Shown piece by piece: positions 23,490 through 32,744 of a stretch of DNA of 59,304 nucleotides (the stretch's first letter is position 1; each line of letters starts with the position of its first letter). This DNA is from a virus. The notes below the pieces were generated by a model. It was not told where the DNA came from and did not search any database. It was given only the letters and a program-made list of their open reading frames with translations. The stretch covers positions 1 to 59,304 of IMG/VR virus record IMGVR_UViG_3300042691_035106, one strand, 5' to 3'. A program made the translations under genes and the position numbers.

Positions 23490-25184
23490 ATGCCCATTGT
23501 TGCTGCTGACTGGTCCGTCGACAACGCGACCGGAAATGTCCGCTATGTCGGGACCGATCACGGGGTTGGCTCGCCAAGCTATGCCACCGTGATCGAGCTT
23601 CACCGCTGGCTGCAGGATCTGGCCGACGACGCCAGTTTCACCGGCAACGACGAACTCGACATCACCGTGCTCGACCCTTCGAGCCGGGCTACCGACCAGA
23701 TCATCACCCTGATCAACGGCTTCAACATCGACGATGTTGCCGCCGAGCATATTTACGCTGGCTCGATCATCCAGGCCGGCGGCGCCACCGTCTATCACGG
23801 GATCAACGTGATCGGCGCCTCAACCAATATCCAGGTGATCCAGAACGGCGCGGTGCTGACCGACGACTGGTGGAACTCGGGCGGTGGGCTCAATCCCGAT
23901 ACAGCCAACGGCATCTCACACCGCTTCATGCTCAAGGTTCGCACCGGCGGCGCCGACATCGACGGAAAGCGACTGACCTTCACCAGTCGCAACTTCGGCT
24001 TCACCTTCGGCGAGTTCAAGATCAACGGCACGGTCGACGGCGTCAACGTGGTGGCGCTGACCCAGGCTACCGATCTCAACAACCAGACCGCGGTGGGGAC
24101 GGTTGCGACCTACACCGACATCGTCAACGATACCCAAGGCTATGTCGGGATCGACGCGAGCGGCAACGGCGCCAACGAGTTCTACTATTCGAACTGGGAG
24201 CTGGGCAGTCGGACCAAAAACCAGTTCTATGAACGGCTGAAATGGCTGACCCGCGAAGGTTCGGCCTCGACGCTTTACGGTCTTAACGGCGAACTGTTCC
24301 GCGGGATTACCCACGAGATCACCGTCGACACCCCGACCGGCACCTTTGCCGCGTTCGAAGCGGTGAGCTGGTCGGGCGGCACCGGGCAGATGCTGGCGAT
24401 CAATTCGCCGACCGCGCCGACCAAGATGTGGATCCAGTTGCTCACCGGGGTTGCCCCGACCGACAACCAGACCATCACCGGCGCCTCGACCGCGACCTGC
24501 CTGGTCAACGTCACCGTCACCGAGCGCCCGATCTCGACCCCGTTCGTCGGGGTCTCGACCGGCTCAGCGATCATCGGCGCCTACGGCCTTGGGATCGGAG
24601 CCGACGACCTCGCTGCTGCCGACAAGGTCTTCGACCTCACCAACACCCAGATTACCCCGCCCAACAACGTCACCTTCACGGTTGGCGGCCTGGTGGTCGG
24701 TGACCGGGTTCTGGTCGGCCCGGAAAGCGCAGGCGCGCTCAACAAGGCGCAGATGTCGCTGGCCGCGACGCTCAACGCCAACAACATCACCTCGGTGACT
24801 GTGGGCTCGATCCCTGGGGGCACGCCTTCGACCGGCACGATCCGAGTGGTCGACAATGCCGGCAACGACCGGCGCTTGGTCTATACCAGCTACACCGGCG
24901 CAGTGTTCACCATCGATCCAGCCGCCTCGGAAGCCGCCGTGCCCAATGTCGCCGACTTCGCCACGGTCAACGCCACCTCGGGCAACAATGCCTATGTCAG
25001 CTACATCGACAAGGCCGCAACCGGCACCAGCGAGAACTTCACCTCGGTCTATCCCGGCTCGGACCTGTCGCTGTTCATCCGGGTGCGCGACGGCGGCGGC
25101 TCGCCGATCAAGCCGTTCGAGACCACCGGCACGCTCGGTTCGGGCGGCGGCTCGACCACCGCGATCCGCACGCCGGACACCTGA
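23490..25184 (+). CDS. Large beta-rich structural protein, 564 aa, paralogous C-terminus
   Basis: Begins with a globular segment (VGSPSYATVIELHRWLQDLADDA), then beta-rich repeats. The C-terminus (LSLFIRVRDGGGSPIKPFE, then TTGTLG) matches the end of the upstream protein. Together they look like a two-gene virion module, perhaps fibre, decoration or cargo. The shared C-terminus may be an anchoring tag. Confidence 0.65.
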   Translation: MPIVAADWSVDNATGNVRYVGTDHGVGSPSYATVIELHRWLQDLADDASFTGNDELDITVLDPSSRATDQIITLINGFNIDDVAAEHIYAGSIIQAGGATVYHGINVIGASTNIQVIQNGAVLTDDWWNSGGGLNPDTANGISHRFMLKVRTGGADIDGKRLTFTSRNFGFTFGEFKINGTVDGVNVVALTQATDLNNQTAVGTVATYTDIVNDTQGYVGIDASGNGANEFYYSNWELGSRTKNQFYERLKWLTREGSASTLYGLNGELFRGITHEITVDTPTGTFAAFEAVSWSGGTGQMLAINSPTAPTKMWIQLLTGVAPTDNQTITGASTATCLVNVTVTERPISTPFVGVSTGSAIIGAYGLGIGADDLAAADKVFDLTNTQITPPNNVTFTVGGLVVGDRVLVGPESAGALNKAQMSLAATLNANNITSVTVGSIPGGTPSTGTIRVVDNAGNDRRLVYTSYTGAVFTIDPAASEAAVPNVADFATVNATSGNNAYVSYIDKAATGTSENFTSVYPGSDLSLFIRVRDGGGSPIKPFETTGTLGSGGGSTTAIRTPDT

Positions 25185-25426
25185 TGCGCCAAGCCGATGA
25201 ACTCGGCCGGCTTATCGCCGCCGAACGCAATGCGCTGGCCGCGATCGATCTCGCCAAAGGCGTCTCGCAGAAACTCGGCACGGTCGAGGCCGAACTGGTC
25301 CAGGCGCGGCAACATCTGGCCCAGCAGACCCAACGCGGCGACGCGCTCGAACACCGCCTCGCGCTGCTGCAGGGCAACATCATGGCCCACGACGGGCGGC
25401 TGGATATGATCGAGGAGCGCGGCTGA
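25184..25426 (+). CDS. Coiled-coil protein, 80 aa
   Basis: The ATG shares its first base with the upstream stop (TGATG). Heptad-like pattern throughout (LGTVEAELVQARQHLAQQTQ). It may bridge neighbouring structural proteins. Function unknown. Confidence 0.6.
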   Translation: MRQADELGRLIAAERNALAAIDLAKGVSQKLGTVEAELVQARQHLAQQTQRGDALEHRLALLQGNIMAHDGRLDMIEERG

Positions 25427-25427
25427 C

Positions 25428-25619
25428 ATGGCCAAGGAACCGGCGCTGACCCAGGAACAGGCCGAATCGCTGGTCCAGGGCGAGGAGCACCGGCTGCTGC
25501 TGCGCCATGGCAAGCCCGCGCTGACCGAGCCGGGGCGCGGCAGATTGATCGCCAAAGTGGCCAAGGCCGCGAGTTTCGAGCGGGCGCTGGAGATCATCGC
25601 GGACACAATCGGGGAGTAA
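25428..25619 (+). CDS. Small helical protein, 63 aa
   Basis: Starts immediately after the previous stop. Charged, with ALTQEQAESLVQGEEHRLLL and a C-terminal helix (ASFERALEIIADTIGE). Function unknown. Confidence 0.55.
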   Translation: MAKEPALTQEQAESLVQGEEHRLLLRHGKPALTEPGRGRLIAKVAKAASFERALEIIADTIGE

Positions 25620-25625
25620 CGGCGC

Positions 25626-26171
25626 ATGGCCTATTCGGTGAACTGGCTCACCAAGGTCGTGACCATTCCCAAGACGGACATGGCGCTGGTGCAGGCGAGC
25701 CCTGAGATTCGCCAGCTCGACCTGCTCGCGTTTTGGGCCGAGGTGCATTCGATCCAGGAGGGCGAAGGGCTCACCTATCTGGCGATCATGCGCAGCAACG
25801 CGCCGGTGACACTGGCCGGGGTGACCTACCAGCGCAGCGTCGAGGTGATCAACGGCTACACGATCGAATTCGAGGACGGGGCCTATCAGGTCAACCTGAT
25901 CGGCGCGAACAACAACCTGCTCGAAGCCAGAGTGCAGAACCAGGTCTCGCTCAATGCCTCGAACTCGGCGGGCGCGGTGGTGATCTCGACCGGATCAGGA
26001 TTGTCGCCGGCCGAACAGGCGCAGCTCACCCGGCTGGTCGATCTCGCCGAAGCCGACGAAGAACTGACCCCGGCGCTGGCGACCCTGCGCAAGCGCGGCA
26101 CCGCGACGGTGCTGCTCGAAAAGACCGTGACCGGCGGGACCATTACCCCGGTCGAACTGACCGATGTTTAG
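25626..26171 (+). CDS. Structural protein, 181 aa
   Basis: Begins AYSVNWLTKVVTIPKTDM, followed by a beta-rich core (VTYQRSVEVINGYTIEFEDG) and a C-terminal helix. I recall similar proteins just upstream of gpW/portal-type genes in other phages, but not their function. It overlaps the next gene by 8 bases. Confidence 0.6.
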   Translation: MAYSVNWLTKVVTIPKTDMALVQASPEIRQLDLLAFWAEVHSIQEGEGLTYLAIMRSNAPVTLAGVTYQRSVEVINGYTIEFEDGAYQVNLIGANNNLLEARVQNQVSLNASNSAGAVVISTGSGLSPAEQAQLTRLVDLAEADEELTPALATLRKRGTATVLLEKTVTGGTITPVELTDV

Positions 26172-26376
26172 ATTTGCCTGGGCCTACCAGGGCAGCGGCG
26201 CGGCAACTTACCTCGCGGGCGGGGCAACGATCGACCTCAAGGCCGGCAGCGCGGTGATCGACCTCGCCGCCGCCGAGGCCATCGACGCCCTGCCCGGCAC
26301 CACCATCGACCTCACGCGCTCAGGCGCCGAACTGGAAGTGACGAATGACGGAAACGGCATCGATCTTCAAGGGTGA
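26164..26376 (+). CDS. Small beta-rich protein, 70 aa
   Basis: Overlaps both neighbours. Repetitive short beta strands (GATIDLKAGSAVIDL, then TTIDLTRSGAELEV) suggest a small beta solenoid or sandwich. Function unknown. Confidence 0.5.
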   Translation: MFRFAWAYQGSGAATYLAGGATIDLKAGSAVIDLAAAEAIDALPGTTIDLTRSGAELEVTNDGNGIDLQG

Positions 26377-26929
26377 CACGGGCGGGCCGTGGAACGTCGG
26401 GCACCGGCTCGACGACGGCACGCTGGCCACGCTTGGGGTCTCCTATACCTGCTCGATCAAGGTCGCCGGGGCCGGAATCGAGCGTGCCGTCACCGACAAG
26501 ACCGGCGACGACAAGCGGTTCATCGCTGCGCTGACCCCGACCGAGACCAACACGCTGACCCCGGGCCAGTACGTGGTCGCGATCGAGGTGATCAACAATG
26601 GCCTGACCCCGCCGCTGCGGGTCGAGACGCATATCATTCTGACGGTCTCCGAGCAGATCGTCGGCTCGGACCACGTTCCGCCGGCCGCCACCGAACTCGA
26701 CCGCCTCACCGCGCTCAAGACCGCGCTCGAAGACGCGCTGCTGATCGCGGCGGGCGGCGCGCCGGTCGAGGTGTGGAACGGGCGCTACGGCAACAAGGTG
26801 AAGTACCTGACCATGAGCTACGACCAGATCGAGATGGCGCTGGCGCGGGTCAAGCGGGATATCGCCGCCGAGCAGCGGGTTGCCGCGGGCGGTGCACGCC
26901 GCGCGCCAATCGGCGTGTTCTGGAACTGA
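26345..26929 (+). CDS. gpW-like head-tail joining protein with extra N-terminal domain
   Basis: The C-terminal 80 residues (LDRLTALKTALEDALLIAAG, then RYGNKVKYLTMSYDQIEMAL) follow the gpW pattern: helix, beta hairpin, helix. gpW normally is only about 70 aa; here it is fused to a beta-rich N-terminal domain of about 110 aa. In lambda, W sits between terminase and portal, as here. Confidence 0.7.
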   Translation: MTETASIFKGDTGGPWNVGHRLDDGTLATLGVSYTCSIKVAGAGIERAVTDKTGDDKRFIAALTPTETNTLTPGQYVVAIEVINNGLTPPLRVETHIILTVSEQIVGSDHVPPAATELDRLTALKTALEDALLIAAGGAPVEVWNGRYGNKVKYLTMSYDQIEMALARVKRDIAAEQRVAAGGARRAPIGVFWN

Positions 26930-26930
26930 C

Positions 26931-28592
26931 ATGGCCACTCTCGTTTCAACGCTTGGCGGCTGGACCCGCGATCTCGGCGCACGGCTCGGCCTGGGCGGCG
27001 GGGCCTTCGAAGGCGGGCGCAGCGACACCCAGGAAACCGCGGGCTGGACGCCGACCCGGGCGCACATGGATCAGGTCTATGCCAGCCAGGGCCGCGGCAT
27101 CGTCGATCGCGCCGAAGACCTTGACCGCAATTCGCCGTGGATCAACGGTGCGCTCGACCGGATGGTCGAATCGGTTATCGGCAGTGGCCTCCAACCCTGG
27201 CCGACCCCGATCTATGACGCCCTGGGCCGCGATGCCGCATGGGCGATGAAGCAGGCGCGCTCGGTGCGGGCGCGGTGGAGGGTCTGGGCGGAAGATCCGC
27301 TGTTCCGCTGCGATGCGCGGATGCGGTTCTCGCTCGGAACGCTGACCAAGATTGCTTACCTCAACTTCCGCCGCGGCGGCGAGGTGCTGGCTGAAATCCG
27401 CATCGACGAGCGCGGCGCCTCGAACCCGCTCAACCTGCTGCTGATCGACCCCAAGCGGCTGCAGAACCCGATGGGGGTCTCCGACACCGACGAGCGGATC
27501 AGGAACGGGATCGAGCACGATGCGAACGGCGTGCCGGTCGCCGCGCATGTGCTGGTGCGCCATCCCGACGATGCCAGCGGCAATTTCGACCGTACCCGCA
27601 CCGAGCGGGTGCCGTTTCGAGGGGCCACCGGAACCCCGAAACTGATCCATGTTATCAACCCGCGCTACATCGAGCAGAGCCGCGGGTTCAGCCAACTTGC
27701 CGAGGCAATCGTCCCGGCCAAGATGCTCGAGCGCTACGACCGGGCCGAGATCAATGCCGCCCTGCTCAGCGCGGTCATGGCCTTCTTCATCAAGTCGCCG
27801 GGAACGCCAGAGGATCTGGCCGCGGCGATTGCCCCGTCGAGCGATTTCGCCGGCAACCCGCTGACCGAATATGTCGATTACCGCAACGAAAACCCGATCC
27901 GCCAGATTGGCGACGCGATGATCCGGCAACTGCTGCCCGACGAAGACGTAATCACGGTGCAGCCCAAGTACCCGAACCCCAACTACCCCGAATTCCAGAA
28001 GGCGCAGCTTGCCAAGATCGGGGTCTCGCAGGGGATGAGCTACCCGCAGATCAGCGGCAACTGGGCCGAGATCAACTATTCGAGCGCGCGGGCGATGCTC
28101 AACGAGGTCTGGCGCGCGGTCGAGCAGGAGCGCGAATACTTCGCGGCGCAGTTCATGCAGCCGATTCTGGTCGGCTGGCACGAGATCGAGGTGGCGCAGG
28201 GAACGGTCAAGATTCCGGGGCGGGCGGCGCGGTTCTACCGCGACCTTTCGGCGCTGACCAATTGCACATGGATCGGCCCGAGCCGCGGCACGGTCGATCC
28301 GCTCAAGGAGGCAAACGCCCGCAATCTCGAGGAAGCGGCCTATCGCCGCTCGCCGATCGAGCACATTCTTGAGGACGGGCGCGACCCGTTCGAGGTCTGG
28401 GACCAGATCAAACTGTCGCGCGATGCGCTCGACGAGCGCGGGCTCGACCAGCCCAACTACAACATCAAAGCCGCTTCCGAGAGCGAGGACGGCGCCAGCG
28501 CCGGAACCGAGAGCGACCGCGACGGCGATGGTGAACCGAACGAAGACAGGAAGAAAAAGGGCAAGCCCGCCAGCCAGGGAGATGGGCAGTGA
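26931..28592 (+). CDS. Portal protein, lambda GpB family
   Basis: At 553 aa it has the family length. The start at 26931 (MATLVSTLGG) follows the upstream stop. Visible family features are DRNSPWINGALDRMVESVIG and KSPGTPEDLA, and the aromatic PKYPNPNYPEFQKAQL segment. A charged, low-complexity C-terminus (SESEDGASAGTESDRDGDGE) ends in lysines. Portal forms the dodecameric DNA gate at the capsid vertex. Confidence 0.9.
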   Translation: MATLVSTLGGWTRDLGARLGLGGGAFEGGRSDTQETAGWTPTRAHMDQVYASQGRGIVDRAEDLDRNSPWINGALDRMVESVIGSGLQPWPTPIYDALGRDAAWAMKQARSVRARWRVWAEDPLFRCDARMRFSLGTLTKIAYLNFRRGGEVLAEIRIDERGASNPLNLLLIDPKRLQNPMGVSDTDERIRNGIEHDANGVPVAAHVLVRHPDDASGNFDRTRTERVPFRGATGTPKLIHVINPRYIEQSRGFSQLAEAIVPAKMLERYDRAEINAALLSAVMAFFIKSPGTPEDLAAAIAPSSDFAGNPLTEYVDYRNENPIRQIGDAMIRQLLPDEDVITVQPKYPNPNYPEFQKAQLAKIGVSQGMSYPQISGNWAEINYSSARAMLNEVWRAVEQEREYFAAQFMQPILVGWHEIEVAQGTVKIPGRAARFYRDLSALTNCTWIGPSRGTVDPLKEANARNLEEAAYRRSPIEHILEDGRDPFEVWDQIKLSRDALDERGLDQPNYNIKAASESEDGASAGTESDRDGDGEPNEDRKKKGKPASQGDGQ

Positions 28593-29530
28593 CGGCCAGC
28601 GATTTCAGGCCGCAAGGCTTTCCGCACATCGCGCAGCAACTGCTCAACCGCCCGGTCGCGATCCATCCGCACAAGATGGAAGTGCTGCTCTGCGCATTGC
28701 AGCAGAAACTCGGCATTGTCTCAATGACCACGATCGACGCGGTGACGCTCGATGCCAAGGCGATGATGGACCGCGCCGCGCTGGCGCGCGATGCCAAGTA
28801 CGACCGTGAGCGCAATACCAGCTACGCCATGGACGGCGACATCGCGGTGATCCGCATCGAAGGGACGCTGTGCCACAAGGCGGGCTGGCTCGATGCGATG
28901 TCGGGGTTCTGCGGCTACAACATGCTGATCCGGCAACTGACCGACGCCTACCGCGATCCCGACGTGCTCGGCATCTGGCTGGTGATCGATAGCCCCGGCG
29001 GCGCGGTTGCCGGGCTGTTCGCGCTGGTCGAGGAACTGGCCAAAATGACCGCGAGCGAAGGCGGCAAGCCGATCTATGCCTGGGTCGACGAGATGGCCTG
29101 CAGCGCCGCCTACATGATCGCGGCGGTCTGCGACAAGGTTTACGGACCCCAGGACGCCATGGTCGGCTCGATCGGCTGCGTCATGGTCCACACCAGCATG
29201 ACCCGCGCGCTCGACGAGAACGGGATCGATGTCACCGTGATCCGTTCGGGCGAGCGCAAGATGCGCGGTAACCCTTACGAAAGCCTAGACGAAGCAACCG
29301 CTGCCAAGTTCCAGGCGAGCGTTGACGATGTCCGCAAGCGCTTCGCGAACCTGGTGGCGATGGGCCGCGGCATCGCGGTCAAGGACATTCTCTCGACCGA
29401 AGCCGACTGGTTCGAGGGCGACGAGGCGGTGCGCCTCGGCCTGCTCGACGCAGTGCTGACCGAGCGCGAGGCGTGGGGCCGGCTCGAAGAGGAATGCGAC
29501 CGCATCAAACGCGAAAGGAGGGCTCGATGA
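28589..29530 (+). CDS. S49-family head maturation protease
   Basis: GTG start overlapping the portal stop (GTGA). The ClpP/SppA fold is recognisable: WLVIDSPGGAVAGLFAL and the nucleophile serine in DEMACSAAYMIA (about residue 172), then VGSIGCVMVH. It corresponds to lambda gpC. The scaffold is a separate overlapping gene rather than an internal start alone. Confidence 0.9.
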   Translation: MTASDFRPQGFPHIAQQLLNRPVAIHPHKMEVLLCALQQKLGIVSMTTIDAVTLDAKAMMDRAALARDAKYDRERNTSYAMDGDIAVIRIEGTLCHKAGWLDAMSGFCGYNMLIRQLTDAYRDPDVLGIWLVIDSPGGAVAGLFALVEELAKMTASEGGKPIYAWVDEMACSAAYMIAAVCDKVYGPQDAMVGSIGCVMVHTSMTRALDENGIDVTVIRSGERKMRGNPYESLDEATAAKFQASVDDVRKRFANLVAMGRGIAVKDILSTEADWFEGDEAVRLGLLDAVLTEREAWGRLEEECDRIKRERRAR

Positions 29531-30048
29531 GCCGCTTTGCCGACCTGGGCACCCGCCTCGCCGCGGACCTGCCCGACCAAGATCCGACCCGTCCCGAGGA
29601 CGAGGAAGATGAACCCGAAACCAACACGAAACCCCGTTCCAAACCTGAAAAGGACAAGGACATGACCGAAGAAGAACTGCAGGCCGCCAAGGCCGAAGCG
29701 CGCGCGGAAGGCTTCAAGGCCGCCACCGAGCGCAGCAATACGGTGCTCGCTTCCGAGCATTACAAGGGCCGCGAAGAGCTTGCCGCCTCGCTGCTCGCCA
29801 CCGATCTCAGCGCTGAACAGATCATCACCAGCCTCGCCGCTGCCCCGAAGATCGAGCCTGCCGCATTGGCGGTCGATCCCGAGGCCGGCGAGGATGCTGC
29901 CCGCGCCGAAATGCGCGAGGCGATCACCCAGAACCGCAACTCGGCAATCGAGCCGAACCAGGGCGACGGCGCCAAGAACAAGGAACAGGCCGCCGCATCG
30001 GTCTGGGACACCGCCATCGCCAACGAATTCCCCGCGGCGCGCACCTGA
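29527..30048 (+). CDS. Scaffold-like protein, 173 aa
   Basis: ATGA overlap with the protease gene. Highly charged, low complexity (PTRPEDEEDEPETNTKPRSK), then helices (MTEEELQAAKAEARAEG), and a C-terminal SVWDTAIANEF. Position after the S49 protease and before the decoration and capsid genes is that of the lambda Nu3 scaffold. Confidence 0.7.
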   Translation: MSRFADLGTRLAADLPDQDPTRPEDEEDEPETNTKPRSKPEKDKDMTEEELQAAKAEARAEGFKAATERSNTVLASEHYKGREELAASLLATDLSAEQIITSLAAAPKIEPAALAVDPEAGEDAARAEMREAITQNRNSAIEPNQGDGAKNKEQAAASVWDTAIANEFPAART

Positions 30049-30074
30049 GCGCCTGACACGGAAAGGACAGAACC

Positions 30075-30449
30075 ATGACCACTCTCACCGAAGGTATGCA
30101 CGAAGGCGAGTTCATCGGCGAACTCGCCATGGGCATCGGCTTCCACGTCGACGATTCCGACATCCTGATCTCGGGGCAGAACCTCGCAGCGGGCCGAGTG
30201 CTCGGCAAGATCACCGCGAGCGGCAAACTGACCGCCTATGACAACGCTGCCGCGAACGGCTCGGAAACTGCTGTCGGCATTCTTTACGCCGCAGTCGACG
30301 CGAGCGGCGGCGACAAGGCCAAGACCCGCGTGCTCAAGCGCGGCCCGGCGGTCGTCAACGCCAACGATCTCGGCTGGGGCGCCAACGATGGCGCCGGCAT
30401 CACCGCGGGCAAGGCCGACCTGCTCGCGCTCGGCATCAAGGTCGTCTGA
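30075..30449 (+). CDS. Head decoration protein, gpD family
   Basis: 124 aa, with the family pattern of a beta tadpole: ISGQNLAAGRVLGKITASGK, then AVGILYAAVDASG and RGPAVVNANDL. It would form trimers stabilising the expanded capsid. A ribosome site (GAAAGGA) precedes it. Confidence 0.85.
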   Translation: MTTLTEGMHEGEFIGELAMGIGFHVDDSDILISGQNLAAGRVLGKITASGKLTAYDNAAANGSETAVGILYAAVDASGGDKAKTRVLKRGPAVVNANDLGWGANDGAGITAGKADLLALGIKVV

Positions 30450-30479
30450 CGACCACTTCAAACGAAAGGATTTTCTGCC

Positions 30480-31511
30480 ATGGCTCACATGGATATTTTC
30501 AACAGCGACGCCTTCTCGCTGGTCAACATGACCGGCGCGATCGAGAAGATGCCGTCTGTGCCGAGCTTTCTCGGCAGCCTCGGGATCTTCGACGAGGAAG
30601 GGGTTGATACCGATTCGGTGTCGATCGAGCAGAAGGGCATGACCCTTTCGCTGATCCCGACCTCGGCGCGCGGCACCGAGCCGCCGATGGGCACCACCGA
30701 CAAGCGCACCATGCGCAACTTCAACATTCCCCGCGTCGCCAAGTCCGATCAGGTCTTCGCCCGCGAGGTCGCCAACATTCGCGCGTTCGGCACCCAGTCC
30801 GAACTGGAAACGGTCGCGCAGAAGATCGTCCAGAAGCAGCGCAAGCTGCTCACCGAGCACGCTCTGACCATGGAGTACCACCGGCTCGGTGCGATCCAGG
30901 GCATCCTGCTCGATACCGACGCTTCGACCCTGTACAACTTCTTCACCGAGTTCGGGATCGCCGCGCCGACCGAGATCGATTTTGATCTCGACGCTGTCAG
31001 CCCGGCCGAGGGCGTGCTGCTCGACAAGATCAAGGCCGCCAAGCGCGCTGCGATCCGGGCGCTGGGCGCGGCCTATGTGCCGGGCGTGACCAGCTTCCTC
31101 TGGCTCTGCGGTGACACCTTCTACGACCAGTTCGTCAAGCACAACGACGTGCGCGTGACCTACAAGAACTGGGAAGCCGCCGCCGCGCTGCGCGGTTCGC
31201 TGGGCGATGCCTTCTCCTCGTTCCGCTTCGGCGAAATGGACTGGCACAACTACCAGGGCACTGACGACAACAGCACCGTGGCGATTGCCGCGACCAAGGC
31301 CAAACTGATCGTGCGCGGGGTTCCCGGCCTCTACCGCCGGTTCAACGGCCCGGGCGAAGAGATCGAACTGGTCAACACCATCGGCCGTCCGCTCTATTCG
31401 CAGCTCGTGCGCGATCCCAAGCGCAACCAGTGGGTGCAGCCCGAGATTTTCTCGTACCCGCTGCATATGTGCACCCGCCCCGAAGTGCTGCTCTCGGGCC
31501 GCAACACCTGA
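30480..31511 (+). CDS. Major capsid protein, gpE family
   Basis: 343 aa, the usual length of lambda-type capsid proteins. Family features include FLGSLGIFDEEGVDTDSVSI, RNFNIPRVAKSD, TNFFTEFG-like YNFFTEFGI and the C-terminal YSYPLHMCTRPEV-type ending (FSYPLHMCTRPEVLL). HK97-like fold by family knowledge. Confidence 0.92.
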   Translation: MAHMDIFNSDAFSLVNMTGAIEKMPSVPSFLGSLGIFDEEGVDTDSVSIEQKGMTLSLIPTSARGTEPPMGTTDKRTMRNFNIPRVAKSDQVFAREVANIRAFGTQSELETVAQKIVQKQRKLLTEHALTMEYHRLGAIQGILLDTDASTLYNFFTEFGIAAPTEIDFDLDAVSPAEGVLLDKIKAAKRAAIRALGAAYVPGVTSFLWLCGDTFYDQFVKHNDVRVTYKNWEAAAALRGSLGDAFSSFRFGEMDWHNYQGTDDNSTVAIAATKAKLIVRGVPGLYRRFNGPGEEIELVNTIGRPLYSQLVRDPKRNQWVQPEIFSYPLHMCTRPEVLLSGRNT

Positions 31512-31573
31512 TGAACCGCAAGGGGGCGGCGGGAAACCGTCGCCCCTTCGCGCGCAAGACAAGGACAGAACCG

Positions 31574-31843
31574 ATGGCAACCGAAATTCAGGCAGTCACC
31601 GCGATCATCGAATGGGACGCCGAATTGGGGCGGATGGCTATTCTCAATCCCGGCGACAAGGGTGAGGTTGGCGACAAAATGGCCGCCGCCAAGATCGAAG
31701 AGGGTGCGGCGAAGAAGCCCGGCAAAGGCAAGGCCGCCGCCAAGATCGAAGAGGGTGCGGACGAGCCTGCGGCTGATCCCGAGCCGGACGCCGCGGACGA
31801 AACCACTGCCGCCGCCGACACCGACGAGGCTCCGGCCGGCTGA
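31574..31843 (+). CDS. Small acidic repeat-containing protein, 89 aa
   Basis: The ATG at 31574 (MATEIQAV) has an AAGGA site; an earlier start is not protein-like. A globular N-terminus (TAIIEWDAELGRMAILNPGD) is followed by two copies of AAAKIEEGA and a disordered acidic tail. It sits where lambda FI lies, so a packaging or head-completion role is possible. Confidence 0.6.
   Translation: MATEIQAVTAIIEWDAELGRMAILNPGDKGEVGDKMAAAKIEEGAAKKPGKGKAAAKIEEGADEPAADPEPDAADETTAAADTDEAPAG
31681..31760. repeat. 29-bp direct repeat, period 51 bp
   Basis: Bases 31681-31709 recur at 31732-31760 without mismatch, in frame, encoding AAAKIEEGA twice. A recent internal duplication or slippage product. Confidence 0.8.
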
Positions 31844-32163
31844 TGCCCGCTCCGCTTGGCGATCTCGAGGCCCGGGTGAATGTCAGCGCCCGGGCCGCGC
31901 TGAGCCATGCCATCACGATCAACGGCAAGAGCCTACGCGCGCAGGGCGACTACGGCGACGGCGAGATCATCGGTCTCGGCAGCGCCGGGGGACGGATGGA
32001 GGTCGAGGTCATGGTACTCAAAGCCGACTGGCCCGCCGAGCCCACGCGGGCCGACGTGGTGACCAGCGCCAAGAAGCCTGGGCTGCGGTTCCGCCCCGCC
32101 AATGTCGCGACCTCGGAAGACGGCGCACACTGGATCTTCAACCTGACCCGGCTCGGGGCCTGA
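31843..32163 (+). CDS. Head-tail joining protein candidate, 106 aa
   Basis: The ATG shares a base with the upstream stop. Beta-rich: NGKSLRAQGDYGDGEIIGL, then MEVEVMVLKADWP. Size and position match the lambda FII connector. Assigned by position and fold style. Confidence 0.6.
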   Translation: MPAPLGDLEARVNVSARAALSHAITINGKSLRAQGDYGDGEIIGLGSAGGRMEVEVMVLKADWPAEPTRADVVTSAKKPGLRFRPANVATSEDGAHWIFNLTRLGA

Positions 32164-32164
32164 C

Positions 32165-32605
32165 ATGGCCGCGATCACCGAATGCCTGAACCTGATCGCC
32201 ACTGCGCTGACCGGCGCCGGGCTCTCGGTGGTGATCGACCGCGACGAGATGGACCGGATCGCCGAGAGCGAGGGCGAGAAGGTGGCGCTGGGCTGGCAGG
32301 GCGCCGATGCCACGCAGCCGGTAAGCTGCGCCAACTATTTCTGGACCGCGCAGGTCACGATCGAACCCTGGGCCAATGTTACCAGCACCCAGTCCCCGCT
32401 GCAGCGCAGCGAAGCGCTGCTCGCCACGATCGGGACCACGCTCGCCGCCGACCCGACCTTCGGCGGCAAGTTTCACGACAGTTTCATCATCGCCGCCCCG
32501 GCCAGTCTCGACGAGATGGGCCAGGACCGCGGCACCTACGCCCTCACGATCGCGGTTCAGTACTGGACCACGCGCGCCGCGATCACCGTCATTGCCTCAG
32601 ACTGA
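32165..32605 (+). CDS. Minor tail / tail terminator candidate, 146 aa
   Basis: Alpha/beta protein beginning ITECLNLIATALTGAGLSVV, with SPLQRSEALLATIGTTLAAD. Similar in size and position to lambda Z/U, which complete and terminate the tail. Assigned by order between connector and tail tube. Confidence 0.6.
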   Translation: MAAITECLNLIATALTGAGLSVVIDRDEMDRIAESEGEKVALGWQGADATQPVSCANYFWTAQVTIEPWANVTSTQSPLQRSEALLATIGTTLAADPTFGGKFHDSFIIAAPASLDEMGQDRGTYALTIAVQYWTTRAAITVIASD

Positions 32606-32618
32606 AAGGACCGCCGCC

Positions 32619-32738
32619 ATGGCAGACGAACCCGACAAGCCCACCGACACGCCCGAATACGGCTGCGTCACCAACCCGTTCCCGCCCGCCGCCCCTGCGG
32701 CCAAGAAGGGCGCCGACACGCCCGACGACAAGGAGTAA
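32619..32738 (+). CDS. Tiny proline-rich protein, 39 aa
   Basis: Good GAAAGGA site before ATG 32619 and a clean fit between its neighbours. Charged, proline-rich and probably disordered (TNPFPPAAPAAKKGAD). Function unknown. Confidence 0.5.
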   Translation: MADEPDKPTDTPEYGCVTNPFPPAAPAAKKGADTPDDKE

Positions 32739-32744
32739 TCCGCG

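Noticed and set aside
21765-23798. 677-residue minus-strand frame
   Set aside because: Antisense to the beta-rich structural genes and low in protein-like features.
29760-31580. 606-residue minus-strand frame over scaffold, decoration and capsid genes
   Set aside because: Mirror image of three well-supported late genes.
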